Below are positions 1 through 12,734 of a stretch of DNA of 64,000 nucleotides, one piece after another (position 1 is the first letter of the stretch; every line of letters starts with the position of its first letter). Source of the DNA: Phytopseudomonas straminea (GTDB lineage Bacteria > Pseudomonadota > Gammaproteobacteria > Pseudomonadales > Pseudomonadaceae); NCBI RefSeq assembly GCF_900112645.1, contig NZ_FOMO01000001.1, positions 310,001 to 374,000 on the forward strand, written 5' to 3'. Below the pieces are notes generated by a model that was not told the DNA's origin, searched no databases, and saw only the letters and a list, made by a program, of their open reading frames with translations. Position numbers and translations under genes: made by a program.

Positions 1-3464
<3,464 letters not shown>

Positions 3465-3554
3465 GTTCGGATAACGCAGCTCAGCATGTCCTTTCCATGC
3501 TCACCCGCTAATAAAGCAGACTCGACTCCTCGCATCAGCCCACAGGTGATCACC

Positions 3555-3968
3555 ATGAAAGTCCACGGTAGCTGCCACTGCGACGCCATTGCATTCGTCG
3601 CAGAAACGGACCCGCAACTGACCAGCGTTTGCCATTGCCACGACTGTCAGAAGCTCACCGGCACAGCATTCCGGGTGTCGACGCCGGCGCTGCCCGGTAC
3701 GTTCTCACTGCTGCGCGGTAGGCCCAAGGTATACGTGAAGGTGGCGCAAAGCGGTTCGCGCCGTGCTCAGGCATTCTGCGGCGACTGTGGCTCGCAGCTG
3801 TTCACCTACGATGCCGACAACCCAACGGCCTATGGCCTGCGCGTAGGTGTGCTGGCCGAATCGCAGCAACTGCAGCCGACCTGGCAAAAGTGGTGCGAAG
3901 CGGCGCTGCCTTGGGTGCAGGATCTGTCGGCGCTGGACAGAGCGCCGCGCAACGATCGCGTGCGCTGA
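3555..3968 (+). CDS. GFA/CENP-V family zinc protein
   Basis: A 137-residue protein with the cysteine pattern of the glutathione-dependent formaldehyde-activating (GFA) fold: GSCHC near the N-terminus, CHCHDCQKLTG at about residues 26-36 and FCGDCGSQLF near 75, the ligands for two zinc ions. Members of this family are widespread and most have no demonstrated substrate; true GFA activity cannot be inferred. ATG at 3555 was chosen because the family begins with a strand directly before the first CxC. The frame extends upstream, but that part has no family similarity. It stands alone between selO and the ComJ-like gene. Confidence 0.85.
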   Translation: MKVHGSCHCDAIAFVAETDPQLTSVCHCHDCQKLTGTAFRVSTPALPGTFSLLRGRPKVYVKVAQSGSRRAQAFCGDCGSQLFTYDADNPTAYGLRVGVLAESQQLQPTWQKWCEAALPWVQDLSALDRAPRNDRVR

Positions 3969-4038
3969 GCCCGCGTTTGCCGAACAGCGAGACCAGACAA
4001 GATCTCTACTTAGCCACCTATTGCAGCAGGCCGACCCC

Positions 4039-4503
4039 ATGCAACCCCATCAACTCATCCTGTTCGCCGACTACCACCAGTTCTACCTGCAGGACGAAGC
4101 GGCCTCTGGCGACCTGTCCAAAGCCTGGAGCCCGGAGGCCGTCGAACGGATGCTGGCCGTGGCCAATGGCGTCGTGGGTATCGGTACGTTGCGCAATATG
4201 GACGTTGGCGTGACGCTCGAAATTCTTGCCGAACCGCCAAGCGCCGATACCAACGGCTTCGATCATGTCGTCGAGGGATCGCTCGACGCGCGCTGCGGCA
4301 CCCTGGTGGTCGCCGGCTGTACGGATTATTTCCCGGACGCAGCGCGCTTCGCCCTCGCACCTGGCTCCTACCGGGTTCGGCTGTCGATTTCCGGCGCCGA
4401 TACGCTTTCCGAGGACGGGCTCGAGGGAGAGGATCACTACTTGGTGCAGCTCTGGCCTGCGCCGGCTGGTGCGACCGTCGTGCTCAAGCAAGGCGCATTC
4501 TGA
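4039..4503 (+). CDS. ComJ/Nin-like protein (competence protein J family)
   Basis: A 154-residue acidic cytoplasmic protein. It follows the pattern I recall for Bacillus Nin (ComJ): an early YHQF, then W-x-x-EAVE..A.ANG, an RN followed by alternating strand residues, and a C-terminal LAPGSYRVRLSI beta segment. In Bacillus, Nin inhibits the DNA-entry nuclease NucA. No nucA-like gene lies next to it here, so the role is open. The start at ATG 4039 places the family motif at residue 11; longer in-frame starts add unrelated sequence. Family call is from pattern memory, not a search. Confidence 0.6.
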   Translation: MQPHQLILFADYHQFYLQDEAASGDLSKAWSPEAVERMLAVANGVVGIGTLRNMDVGVTLEILAEPPSADTNGFDHVVEGSLDARCGTLVVAGCTDYFPDAARFALAPGSYRVRLSISGADTLSEDGLEGEDHYLVQLWPAPAGATVVLKQGAF

Positions 4504-4573
4504 CCGACGGCAAGACTTCCGGGCGAAAACCCGGATAATGCCGGCCATTCGTTTTGCTTGCCGGTGCCGCTCC

Positions 4574-6775
4574 ATGGAAATCAAGGTCAACTTTCTCGAC
4601 AACCTTCGCCTCGAAGCCAAGTTCGATGACTTCACGGTGATCGCCGATCAGCCAATCCGCTACAAGGGCGATGGCTCGGCGCCGGGGCCATTCGACTATT
4701 TCCTGGCCTCCTCGGCGCTGTGCGCGGCGTACTTCGTCAAGCTGTACTGCCAGACGCGGGACATTCCCACCGAGAACATCCGCCTGTCGCAGAACAACAT
4801 CGTCGACCCGGAAAACCGCTACGCGCAGATATTCAAGATCCAGGTCGAGCTGCCGGCGGACATTTCCGAGAAGGATCGCCTGGGGATTCTGCGCTCCATC
4901 GACCGCTGCACGGTGAAGAAGGTGGTGCAGCAGGGCCCCGAGTTCATCATCGAGGAAGTGGAAAACCTCGACGCCGATGCCCAGGCGCTGCTGATGCCGG
5001 TTAGCGATACCACCACCTATATCCCGGGCAAGGACCTGCCGCTGGAGCAGACCATCGCCAACATGTCGGGCATCCTCGCGGATTTCGGGATGAAGATCGA
5101 GATCGCCTCCTGGCGCAATATCGTGCCCAACGTCTGGTCGCTGCATATCCGCGATGCCCAGTCGAACCTGTGCTTCACCAACGGCAAGGGGGCGACCAAG
5201 GAAAGCGCCCTGGCCTCGGCGCTGGGCGAGTTCATCGAGCGGCTGAACTGCAACTTCTTCTACAACGACCAGTTCTGGGGCGAGGACATCGCCGCCGCTG
5301 AGTTCGTCCATTACCCCAACGAGCGCTGGTTCAAGCCAGGCCCGAAGGACGCGCTGCCCGAGGAGATCCTCGACGAGCATTGCCTGGCCATCTACAACCC
5401 GGACGGCGAGCTGCGCGGCTCGCACCTGTACGACACCAACTCGGGCAACACCCTGCGCGGCATCTGCTCGCTGCCGTTCGTGCGCAGGAGCGATGGTGAG
5501 ACGGTGTACTTTCCGTCCAACCTGATCGAGAACCTGTACCTGTCCAACGGCATGAGCGCCGGCAATACCCTGGCCGAAGCTCAGGTGCAGTGCCTGTCGG
5601 AAATCTTCGAGCGGGCGGTCAAACGCGAGATCCTCGAAGGCGAGTTGTGTCTGCCGGACGTGCCACCGGAGGTGCTGGCCAAGTACCCGGGCATCGTCGC
5701 TGGCATCCAGGGCCTGGAGGAGCAAGGCTTCCCGGTGCTGGTGAAGGACGCTTCGCTGGGCGGTGAGTTTCCGGTGATGTGCGTGACGCTGATGAACCCG
5801 CGCACCGGCGGCGTGTTCGCCTCCTTCGGCGCGCACCCGAGCCTGGAAGTGGCCCTGGAGCGGAGCCTCACCGAACTGCTGCAGGGCCGCAGCTTCGAAG
5901 GCCTCAACGACCTGCCGCAGCCGACCTTCGACAGCCTGGCGCTGACCGAGCCGAACAACTTCGTCGAGCACTTCATCGACTCCAGCGGCGTTGTGTCGTG
6001 GCGCTTCTTCGGCGCCACGCCGGACTTCGAATTCGTCGAGTGGGACTTCTCCGGCGAGGGTGCAGATTCCAATGAACAGGAAGCCGCGACCCTGTTCGGC
6101 ATCCTCGAAGACATGGGCAAGGAGGTCTACGTCGCCACCTATGACGACCTCGGCGCCAACGCCTGCCGCATCCTGGTGCCGGGCTACTCGGAGATCTACC
6201 CGGTCGAGGATCTGGTCTGGGACAACACCAACAAGGCGCTGCTGTTTCGCAAGGACATCCTCAACCTGCATGCCCTGAGCGACCGCGAACTCAAGTCGCT
6301 GCTGCGCAACCTCAACAACGCCGAGGTCGACGACTACACCGATATCACTACGCTGATCGGCGTCGAATTCGACGACAACACGGTGTGGGGCCAGCTGACC
6401 ATTCTCGAGCTGAAGCTGTTGATCAACCTGGCGCTGAAGAAATACGACGACGCCAAGGAACTGGTCGAGGCCTTCCTGCAGTACAACGACAATACCGTCG
6501 AACGCGGCCTGTTCTATCAGGCGGTCAACGCCGTGCTGGAGATCCAGCTGGACGACGAGCTGGAGCTGGCCAACTTCGAGCACAACCTGCGGCGCATGTT
6601 CGGTAGCGAGCGCATGGACGCGGTGATTGGCTCGGTAGATGGCAGCGTGCGCTTCCACGGCCTGACACCGACCAGCATGCAGCTGGAGGGCCTGGACAAG
6701 CACCTGCGCCTGATCGAAAGCTACAAGAAACTGCACGCCGCCCGTGCCAGAGCCGCCGGCCTGGCCGGTCAATAA
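4574..6775 (+). CDS. OsmC-YcaO fusion protein
   Basis: 733 residues. Residues 1 to about 140 resemble an OsmC/Ohr fold (thiol peroxidase superfamily), and the remainder is a YcaO domain with ATP-binding signatures ALGEFIERL and EAQVQCLSEIFERAVKRE. YcaO enzymes use ATP to activate backbone amides. Stand-alone E. coli YcaO has been linked to RimO-dependent methylthiolation of ribosomal protein S12. No azoline precursor peptide or partner dehydrogenase is visible nearby, which argues against a RiPP cluster. ATG 4574 is preceded by GCCGCTCC, a weak ribosome site, but it is the only ATG that starts the OsmC fold correctly. It is followed by a strong terminator. Confidence 0.88.
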   Translation: MEIKVNFLDNLRLEAKFDDFTVIADQPIRYKGDGSAPGPFDYFLASSALCAAYFVKLYCQTRDIPTENIRLSQNNIVDPENRYAQIFKIQVELPADISEKDRLGILRSIDRCTVKKVVQQGPEFIIEEVENLDADAQALLMPVSDTTTYIPGKDLPLEQTIANMSGILADFGMKIEIASWRNIVPNVWSLHIRDAQSNLCFTNGKGATKESALASALGEFIERLNCNFFYNDQFWGEDIAAAEFVHYPNERWFKPGPKDALPEEILDEHCLAIYNPDGELRGSHLYDTNSGNTLRGICSLPFVRRSDGETVYFPSNLIENLYLSNGMSAGNTLAEAQVQCLSEIFERAVKREILEGELCLPDVPPEVLAKYPGIVAGIQGLEEQGFPVLVKDASLGGEFPVMCVTLMNPRTGGVFASFGAHPSLEVALERSLTELLQGRSFEGLNDLPQPTFDSLALTEPNNFVEHFIDSSGVVSWRFFGATPDFEFVEWDFSGEGADSNEQEAATLFGILEDMGKEVYVATYDDLGANACRILVPGYSEIYPVEDLVWDNTNKALLFRKDILNLHALSDRELKSLLRNLNNAEVDDYTDITTLIGVEFDDNTVWGQLTILELKLLINLALKKYDDAKELVEAFLQYNDNTVERGLFYQAVNAVLEIQLDDELELANFEHNLRRMFGSERMDAVIGSVDGSVRFHGLTPTSMQLEGLDKHLRLIESYKKLHAARARAAGLAGQ

Positions 6776-6795
6776 GCCAGCCACAAGCGTCAACG

Positions 6796-6828
6796 GGAAA
6801 GCACCTTCGGGTGCTTTCCGCGTTTTTG
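6796..6828 (+). terminator. Rho-independent terminator after the OsmC-YcaO gene
   Basis: A perfect 10-bp stem GGAAAGCACC / GGTGCTTTCC closes on a TTCG tetraloop and is followed within three bases by TTTTT. It lies 20 bases after the stop codon. Confidence 0.92.
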
Positions 6829-6992
6829 CGCCGGGAAAACGTCGCTACGAGAACGGCGCGGGGCGTTACCAGACAGAGAAATCGAGTAGCGCATCCGCAT
6901 CATCGTCGACGCACCGTGCACGCGACGAGCCAGGGAATGCGCCCATTTGCGTGAGCAGATCAACAAGAACCCATAGAGGGCACGCAGCGACC

Positions 6993-8732
6993 ATGGCAAC
7001 CCAAGACAAGGTTGAAACACCCGAACTCGGCATCACCGACCCGTCGCAAACCGAGGAAGCCAGGCGCGACCGCTATCTGGAAGGCAAGCTGGACTGGGTG
7101 GTGTTCGGCTTCACCAGCCTGCTGGCCCTGGCCTTCGTGGCCTGGGGCTTTCTCAACCAGACCAGCCTGGCGAAAAACGCCGCCACGGCGCAGAGCTGGG
7201 TGATCGTCAATTTCGGCTGGTTCTTCGTGCTCACCTCGACCATCTTCGTGGTCTTCGTGCTGTGGCTGGCCGCCAGCCGTTACGGGCGAATTCCCCTGGG
7301 CAAGGATGGCGAAGCACCGGAATTTCGCACCACCTCGTGGATCGCCATGATGTTCAGCGCCGGCATGGGTATCGGCCTGATGTTCTTTGGCGTCGCCGAG
7401 CCGCTGTCACATTACGTGAGCCCGCCGCCAGGCACCGCCGAGGCGCAGACCAACGGCGCCATGCAGATCGCCATGGCCACCACGCTGTTCCACTGGAGCC
7501 TGCACCCCTGGGCGATGTACGCCATCGTCGGCCTGGCGATCGCCTACGGCACCTTTCGCCGCGGCCGCTCGCAGCTGATTTCCGCCGCCTTCCGGCCACT
7601 GATGGGCGAGCACGCCAACGGCCCGGTCGGCCGCGCCATCGACATGATGGCGATCTTCGCGACGCTGTTCGGGTCGGCCGCCTCCTTGGGCCTCGGCGCC
7701 CTGCAGATCGCCGGCGGGCTGGAGTACAACGGCTGGGTGGAGCAGCCCGGCAAGCTGTTCTACGTCGGCCTGATCACCCTGCTGACCATCGCCTTCGTGG
7801 CCTCGGCGGTATCCGGCATCGACAAGGGCATCCAGTGGCTGTCCAACACCAACATGGCGCTGGCCCTGCTGCTGGCCGCCTTCGTGTTCATCGCCGGGCC
7901 GACCCTGTTGATGCTCAACCTGTTGCCCACCGCCCTGGGCGACTACATCGCCATGCTGCCGGAGATGATGGCGCGCACCAACGCCAGCGGCGGCGACAGC
8001 ATGGACAACTGGCTGTCCAGCTGGACGGTGTTCTACTGGGCCTGGTGGATTTCCTGGACGCCGTTCGTGGGCATGTTCATCGCCCGCATCAGCCGCGGCC
8101 GCACCATCCGCCAGTTCGTCACCGGCGTGCTGCTGGTGCCGAGCCTGGTCAGCCTGGTGTGGTTCGTGATCTTCGGCGCCGCCGGCATCGATGCGCTGCG
8201 CGAAGGCGTGTTCACCCTGAGCAACGGCGCGGTGGACAGCAACATCGCCCTCTACGAGCTGCTGGAAAGCTACCCCTTCATCTCCGTCACCTCGGTGCTG
8301 GTGATGATCCTGGTGGGCATCTTTTTCGTCTCCGGCGCCGACGCGGCGTCGCTGGTGATGGGCACGCTGTCCGAGCACGGCACCACCGAACCGTCACGCG
8401 GCACCATGATCTTCTGGGGTGCGCTGACCGGCGCGGTGGCCGCGATCATGCTGGCCATTGGCGACCCACGCGATCCGGGCGCGGCACTGACCGGCCTGCA
8501 GAACCTGACCATCGTGGTGGCGCTGCCCTTCGTGGTGGTGATGGCCCTGCTGTGCATCGCCCTGTACCGCGACCTGCGCAAGGACCCGATGATGCTGCGC
8601 GACCAGCGCGGCAGCGAGCTGATCGAGAAGGCCGTGCTCTACGGCGCGGTGAAGCACGGCGAAGAGTTCTACTTCGTGGTCAAGGAGAAGAAGGACAAGG
8701 GTGATGCGGCTGAGGGGCAGCCGAGTGTTTGA
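6993..8732 (+). CDS. BCCT-family (betaine/choline/carnitine) transporter
   Basis: 579 residues with about twelve membrane helices. Family signatures include GMGIGLMFFGVAEPLSHY, FHWSLHPWAMYAIVGLAIAY and the tryptophan-rich WTVFYWAWWISWTPFVGMF-IARISRGRTIRQF in the central helices. These secondary transporters take up quaternary ammonium compatible solutes or choline, using Na+ or H+. The substrate cannot be read from sequence alone. The C-terminus is short and charged (KEKKDKG), unlike the long osmosensing tail of BetT. ATG 6993 was chosen because the hydrophilic leader MATQDKVETPEL is typical; the in-frame upstream extension overlaps the preceding terminator. No betI or betBA genes adjoin. Confidence 0.9.
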   Translation: MATQDKVETPELGITDPSQTEEARRDRYLEGKLDWVVFGFTSLLALAFVAWGFLNQTSLAKNAATAQSWVIVNFGWFFVLTSTIFVVFVLWLAASRYGRIPLGKDGEAPEFRTTSWIAMMFSAGMGIGLMFFGVAEPLSHYVSPPPGTAEAQTNGAMQIAMATTLFHWSLHPWAMYAIVGLAIAYGTFRRGRSQLISAAFRPLMGEHANGPVGRAIDMMAIFATLFGSAASLGLGALQIAGGLEYNGWVEQPGKLFYVGLITLLTIAFVASAVSGIDKGIQWLSNTNMALALLLAAFVFIAGPTLLMLNLLPTALGDYIAMLPEMMARTNASGGDSMDNWLSSWTVFYWAWWISWTPFVGMFIARISRGRTIRQFVTGVLLVPSLVSLVWFVIFGAAGIDALREGVFTLSNGAVDSNIALYELLESYPFISVTSVLVMILVGIFFVSGADAASLVMGTLSEHGTTEPSRGTMIFWGALTGAVAAIMLAIGDPRDPGAALTGLQNLTIVVALPFVVVMALLCIALYRDLRKDPMMLRDQRGSELIEKAVLYGAVKHGEEFYFVVKEKKDKGDAAEGQPSV

Positions 8733-8792
8733 GATGATCGCTTGCAGCCAGAGGCTTGAGAGTAACCGACTCTAGTAAGGCCGGCACGTTAC

Positions 8793-8858
8793 CTGTGGGA
8801 GCGGGCGGGGACGCCTAGCCCATGCCCGCGAATTCGCAGGCATGGCCCGCTCCCACAG
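8793..8858. repeat. REP-type palindrome
   Basis: Outer arms CTGTGGGAGCGGG (8793-8805) and CCCGCTCCCACAG (8846-8858) are perfect complements, with an inner CATGCC/GGCATG pair. This is the characteristic Pseudomonas REP sequence. It sits between convergent genes and may also serve as a bidirectional terminator. Related copies occur at 20342 and 37842. Confidence 0.85.
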
Positions 8859-8888
8859 ATAGCTGCCGATCCCTGCCTCTGGGTCCAG

Positions 8889-10343
8889 CTATTGCTCTTG
8901 CAATCCCCCATGCTCCCGTAGCCGCTCGATCATGTACGGGTAGAAGGGATTCGAGGTCACCCGCTGCAGCGCCTCCATGCTCACCAGCAGCACACCGCGC
9001 TCGCCGCGCACCGACAGCGCACCGAGGTGAACGCCGTAATCCTCCGGCTCGTCCGGCTGCAGCCCGTACAGCGAATCGCTGACTGGAAACGGCAGGGCGA
9101 CATGGGACAGCGAGAACACCTCACGCGGAAACGCCAGGCCGAGGGGTGTGACACGCTCTTCGCTGGCTCCGCCCTCGGTGATGCGCGCCGCAGCGTCCAG
9201 GGTTTGCGGCGAGAGGTTGCCGATCAGCGTGGTGCGATAGCGCCGTGGCGCCACCGGCAGCAGATCGCCTGGCGACTTGGCGTGGGCGCCAAGCAACGGC
9301 CCGAAATCGACGTAACGGTTGAGGTCGAACAGCACCAGCTCGCTGCCATTGGCCGGCAGGTGCCCGTACAAGGCATCGACCACCGCTGGCGTGCTGACGG
9401 TGTAATCGACCAGCGACTGGAAGGTCAGCACCGGCGCCAGCTCGCCCAGCGCTCCGCGACCGTCGAGCACGGCGAGCTGCTCCTGCAGGGCAGTGGTGAA
9501 CAGGTACGACTGGCGCGCCGCATTGAGCGGGAAGGAGTTGTACTTGAACGGGTTGTACTCGGGCAGCACGTCCAGCCAGGCCGCCTTGGCGAACGCCGGG
9601 AACACCGCCGGCAGCCCGGCCAGACCGGCGAAGCGGGCGTAACCGGCGACGCCGATCATCGGTGAAATCAGGGTCAGGCGCGTCGGCCGCGGCAATTCCT
9701 GGTTGCCCAGGGCGTCGAGTGCATACTTGAGGGCCATCCCGCCGCCGGCGGAATAGCCCACCAGTTGCAGCTCGTCGCCTGGCTCGATCAGACGCTGCGC
9801 CTCGCGCACCGCCAGGCGGGTGGCGGCGAGCCAGTCCTGCCAGGTTACTCGGGTCAGCGCGCCCGGCGTGGTGCCATGCCCAGGCAGGCGCAGGCCGACC
9901 ACCACGAAGCCGGCGTCACGATAGACGCCTGCGATATGCCGCAGGCTGTAGGGCGAATCGGTCAGGCCGTGCAGCATCACTGCGGCGCCTTTGGGCTTGC
10001 CGTCCGGCTCCAGCACGTAGGAGCGGTTCCAGTCCCATTCGAAGCGCGAGGCATTGAGCGGGCTGTCGACGAAGTAGCGGTTGTCCGGCACGCGCTCGGC
10101 ATCGTCCAGGCGCTGGTAGACATTGCCGGGCAGCGCCGCGAACAACGCCTGCTCGGCAAGCAGATAATCCTGCCAGCTGGCGGCATCCAGCTCGTCGGCG
10201 CTCAGCTCACGCGGCACGAAGGTATGCCAGGGGCCGAGGTCGGGTTTGTTGTGGGCGTCGTAGATGCGCAGGGCGAAAAAGGTCAGGGCGATCACCGCCA
10301 CCACCAGGCTGCCCAGACGCACCCACTTCTTCACCGCCTTCAT
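8889..10343 (-). CDS. Membrane-anchored alpha/beta hydrolase
   Basis: 484 residues. One N-terminal hydrophobic segment (about residues 9-27, VRLGSLVVAVIALTFFAL) would anchor the protein, with the catalytic domain outside the cytoplasm. The fold is shown by MLHGLTDSPYS (oxyanion region), LRLPGHG and the nucleophile elbow GYSAGGG; the likely histidine is in the C-terminal LSHVALPFP. Substrate is unknown; the family includes lysophospholipase-like carboxylesterases. ATG at 10343 has an AGAG ribosome site seven bases upstream, whereas the longer in-frame start lacks one. It is transcribed convergently with the BCCT gene. Confidence 0.8.
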   Translation of the reverse strand: MKAVKKWVRLGSLVVAVIALTFFALRIYDAHNKPDLGPWHTFVPRELSADELDAASWQDYLLAEQALFAALPGNVYQRLDDAERVPDNRYFVDSPLNASRFEWDWNRSYVLEPDGKPKGAAVMLHGLTDSPYSLRHIAGVYRDAGFVVVGLRLPGHGTTPGALTRVTWQDWLAATRLAVREAQRLIEPGDELQLVGYSAGGGMALKYALDALGNQELPRPTRLTLISPMIGVAGYARFAGLAGLPAVFPAFAKAAWLDVLPEYNPFKYNSFPLNAARQSYLFTTALQEQLAVLDGRGALGELAPVLTFQSLVDYTVSTPAVVDALYGHLPANGSELVLFDLNRYVDFGPLLGAHAKSPGDLLPVAPRRYRTTLIGNLSPQTLDAAARITEGGASEERVTPLGLAFPREVFSLSHVALPFPVSDSLYGLQPDEPEDYGVHLGALSVRGERGVLLVSMEALQRVTSNPFYPYMIERLREHGGLQEQ

Positions 10344-10490
10344 GCTTAGCTCTCCACCGGCCGCCGCAAACGGCCCATCATAGCGCTCGCCCGGCAAAAG
10401 CGCTGGCATCGTCCGCCAGTCTGCGCGTCTTGCGATGGCACGCCACAGTCCATAGGCTTTCGGCCGATATTCTTCTGTTCGGAGCCCGTC

Positions 10491-10925
10491 ATGAGCGACT
10501 CAGCGATCATCCCCTGCCCCAGCTGCAGCAGCCTCAACCGCATTCCCACCGCGCGCCTGGGTGAGGCGCCGCGCTGCGGCCACTGCAAGGCCGAGGTGTT
10601 GCCGGGCTCGCCGTTCGACCTCAATCAGGGCAACTTCGCCAACCAATTGAAGGGCGACCTGCCGCTGCTGGTGGATGTCTGGGCCGCCTGGTGCGGGCCG
10701 TGCCGCAGCTTCGCACCGACCTTCGCACAGGCGGCCAGCGAGCTGCGTACCCGTTGCCGGCTGGGCAAGCTGGACAGCGAAGCCAATCAGCAACTGTCCG
10801 CGCAGTTGGGTATCCGCTCGATTCCCAGCCTGATTCTGTTTCGTAAGGGTCAGGAAGTCGCCCGGCAAAGCGGCGCCCTGCCCGTGCCGCAACTGCTTGC
10901 CTGGCTGAACAGCCAGGGCGTTTGA
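10491..10925 (+). CDS. trxC: Thioredoxin 2 (zinc-binding thioredoxin)
   Basis: 144 residues. An N-terminal zinc ribbon has Cys9, Cys12, Cys29 and Cys32 (CPSC...CGHC), followed by a thioredoxin domain with the active site WCGPC (Cys68 and Cys71) and the cis-proline region SIPSLILF. Architecture and length match TrxC, a cytoplasmic disulfide reductase induced by oxidative stress. I see no clear OxyR site upstream. Confidence 0.93.
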   Translation: MSDSAIIPCPSCSSLNRIPTARLGEAPRCGHCKAEVLPGSPFDLNQGNFANQLKGDLPLLVDVWAAWCGPCRSFAPTFAQAASELRTRCRLGKLDSEANQQLSAQLGIRSIPSLILFRKGQEVARQSGALPVPQLLAWLNSQGV

Positions 10926-11030
10926 AGGGTGCTGCGCTGACACCTGACCTTGCCACCGGTCAAAAAGCCGACTAATCCAAGGAGGGATCATTCAGGCGCA
11001 ACGCCGGATGACTGTACGGTGGGAGGCGCC

Positions 11031-11828
11031 ATGTTCAAGCACATTCTGATCGCCCATGACCTGCGCAGCACCGCCGACCTGGCGCTGCGCCGCGCGGCGC
11101 AACTGGCGGAGCAGCATGGCGCACGCCTGAGCGTGCTGCACGTGCTCGACCCGACCCAGAGCGAGCAGACCCACGACCATGCACGCCAAACGCTGGACGC
11201 CAGCATCAGCCAATACGCCCCGCCCGGCAGCGAATTAAAGTTGCGCAGCGGCAAGCCGTCGGAGGTGGTGCTGCAGCATCTACGGGAAAACGGTCACGAC
11301 CTGCTGGTGCTCGGTGGCCATCTGGAGCGCCACGAATTCTTTTCCGGCACCAGCCTGGACCGCATCGCCCGCAACTGCCCGGTGCCGTTGCTGCTGGTCG
11401 CCCATCCAAGCCCCGGCCCCTATAAGCAGGCCTTGGCCGCCATCGACTTTTCCCTGTGTGCCTGCAGCGCCCTGGCCGGCGCCTACGGGCTGCTGGCGGA
11501 GAGCGCCGAGCTGCACGCCGTGCACGTGTTCGATCCGGGCAAGGCCAGCGGTGAGCAGGCCGACAGCCAGTTGCAGATCCAGCAGGCGCTGATCGCCCAA
11601 TTGTTGGAGGATGAAGCCCGCCTGTTGCCGCCGTCCGGCCCGAGCATCAGTCATGCGGTGCACCAGGGCGGCATCCTGCGTTGTCTGCAGGAACAGCTCA
11701 GGGCGCGTAACAGCGACCTGCTGGTACTCGGCAGCCACGGTCGCGGCGCTCTCAGCCAGGCACTGCTCGGCAGCCTGGCCCAGCATTTCCTGCACAAGGC
11801 GCCGTGCGACGTGTTCGTGGTGCGCTAG
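11031..11828 (+). CDS. Universal stress protein, tandem Usp domains
   Basis: 265 residues made of two Usp domains (about 1-140 and 141-265). The first begins MFKHILIAHDL and the second contains the nucleotide-binding loop GSHGRGALSQALLGS; the first-domain loop is less canonical (GGHLERHEFFSGTS). Tandem UspE-like proteins act as cytoplasmic stress modulators. ATG 11031 has GGGAGG eight bases upstream, better than the longer frame. In Pseudomonas aeruginosa, from memory, a gene of this kind also sits next to the ParA gene that follows here. Confidence 0.88.
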   Translation: MFKHILIAHDLRSTADLALRRAAQLAEQHGARLSVLHVLDPTQSEQTHDHARQTLDASISQYAPPGSELKLRSGKPSEVVLQHLRENGHDLLVLGGHLERHEFFSGTSLDRIARNCPVPLLLVAHPSPGPYKQALAAIDFSLCACSALAGAYGLLAESAELHAVHVFDPGKASGEQADSQLQIQQALIAQLLEDEARLLPPSGPSISHAVHQGGILRCLQEQLRARNSDLLVLGSHGRGALSQALLGSLAQHFLHKAPCDVFVVR

Positions 11829-11838
11829 TAACGAACCC

Positions 11839-11911
11839 GGGTATCGCTACGCTCAACACCGGGCTACAGAAGGAATAAGGCCGTAGCCTGCGGTTGAGCG
11901 AAGCGATACCC
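11839..11911. repeat. Long inverted repeat between convergent genes (likely bidirectional terminator)
   Basis: Two 19-base arms, GGGTATCGCTACGCTCAAC at 11839-11857 and its complement at 11893-11911, differ at a single position. This intergenic repeat type (GGGTATCGCTACGCTCAAC...) is common in pseudomonads. Here it separates the stop codons of the Usp gene and parA, so it probably ends both transcripts. Confidence 0.7.
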
Positions 11912-11928
11912 AGGACAGCCCGCCCCGA

Positions 11929-12699
11929 TTAGCCGCGCTGCAGCAAGTCGTGCAGCTCGACATACTGCTGGGTCAGCTTGTGGCGCGGGTCGAGGTAGAT
12001 CAGCGGCGTGCAGGCCTGGTGGGATTCACGCATCTTCACCGAACTCATCAGGTTGACCGGCAACACCGGCAGGCCTTCTTGCACCAGCTCGTCGAGCAGT
12101 TGCTGCGGCAGCGAGGCGCGGGGCTGGAACTGGTTGACCACGATGCCCTCGACCTGCAGCTCCTCGTTGTGATCCTCCTTCAACTCCTCGATCTCGCGCA
12201 GCAGCCCGTACAACGCGTTGCGGGAAAAGGTGTCGCAATCGAAGGGAATCAGCACACGATCCGCGGCGATCAATGCGGAAACCGTGTAGAAGTTCAGCGC
12301 CGGCGGGGTATCCAGGTAGATCTGCTCGTAGTCCTCGGACAATTCCTCGAGCAGTTTGCGCAGCTTGTTGATCTTGTGCTTCTGCTCAAGCTTTGGCTGC
12401 AGCTCGGCCAGCTCGGGCGTTGCGGTTATCACGTGCAGGTTCTCGAAGGGCGTTTCGTAGATATCCACCTTGCCCTTCTTGGCGAACGGCCCGCTGGACA
12501 GCGTCTGCTTGAAGAAATCGGCGATGCCCATGGGAATCTCGTCGCCGGTCAGGCCTGTGAGGTAATGGGACGAATTGGCCTGGGCATCGAGATCGACCAG
12601 CAACGTTCGGTACCCTTGTGACGCACTGACCGCGGCCAGATTGCAGGCAATGCTGGATTTGCCCACGCCACCTTTCTGATTGAACACCACACGCCTCAT
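11929..12699 (-). CDS. ParA/MinD-type ATPase (orphan)
   Basis: 256 residues with the deviant Walker A motif KGGVGKSS at residues 8-15, Walker A' VDLDAQAN and switch region [11 protein letters not shown]. ParA-like ATPases dimerise on ATP binding and position chromosomes, plasmids or protein clusters. No parB or parS lies nearby, so it is an orphan. The ATG at 12699 has GGGAGG upstream, which decides against the longer frame. A 6-6-6 palindrome lies just upstream. The gene diverges from the pigment operon. Confidence 0.88.
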   Translation of the reverse strand: MRRVVFNQKGGVGKSSIACNLAAVSASQGYRTLLVDLDAQANSSHYLTGLTGDEIPMGIADFFKQTLSSGPFAKKGKVDIYETPFENLHVITATPELAELQPKLEQKHKINKLRKLLEELSEDYEQIYLDTPPALNFYTVSALIAADRVLIPFDCDTFSRNALYGLLREIEELKEDHNEELQVEGIVVNQFQPRASLPQQLLDELVQEGLPVLPVNLMSSVKMRESHQACTPLIYLDPRHKLTQQYVELHDLLQRG

Positions 12700-12716
12700 C
12701 CGAACCTCCCCTATGA

Positions 12717-12734
12717 CTAGTACATAGATACTAG
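12717..12734. promoter_or_regulatory. Palindrome upstream of parA, possible operator
   Basis: CTAGTA (12717-12722) and TACTAG (12729-12734) form a perfect inverted repeat with a six-base spacer, 18 to 35 bases upstream of the parA start. CTAG is a rare tetramer in such genomes, and here it occurs twice in 18 bases. No cognate regulator is identified, so function is inference only. Confidence 0.35.

Noticed and set aside
4484..6793. A 769-codon open frame opposite the OsmC-YcaO gene
   Set aside because: Same antisense artefact, with low-complexity translation.
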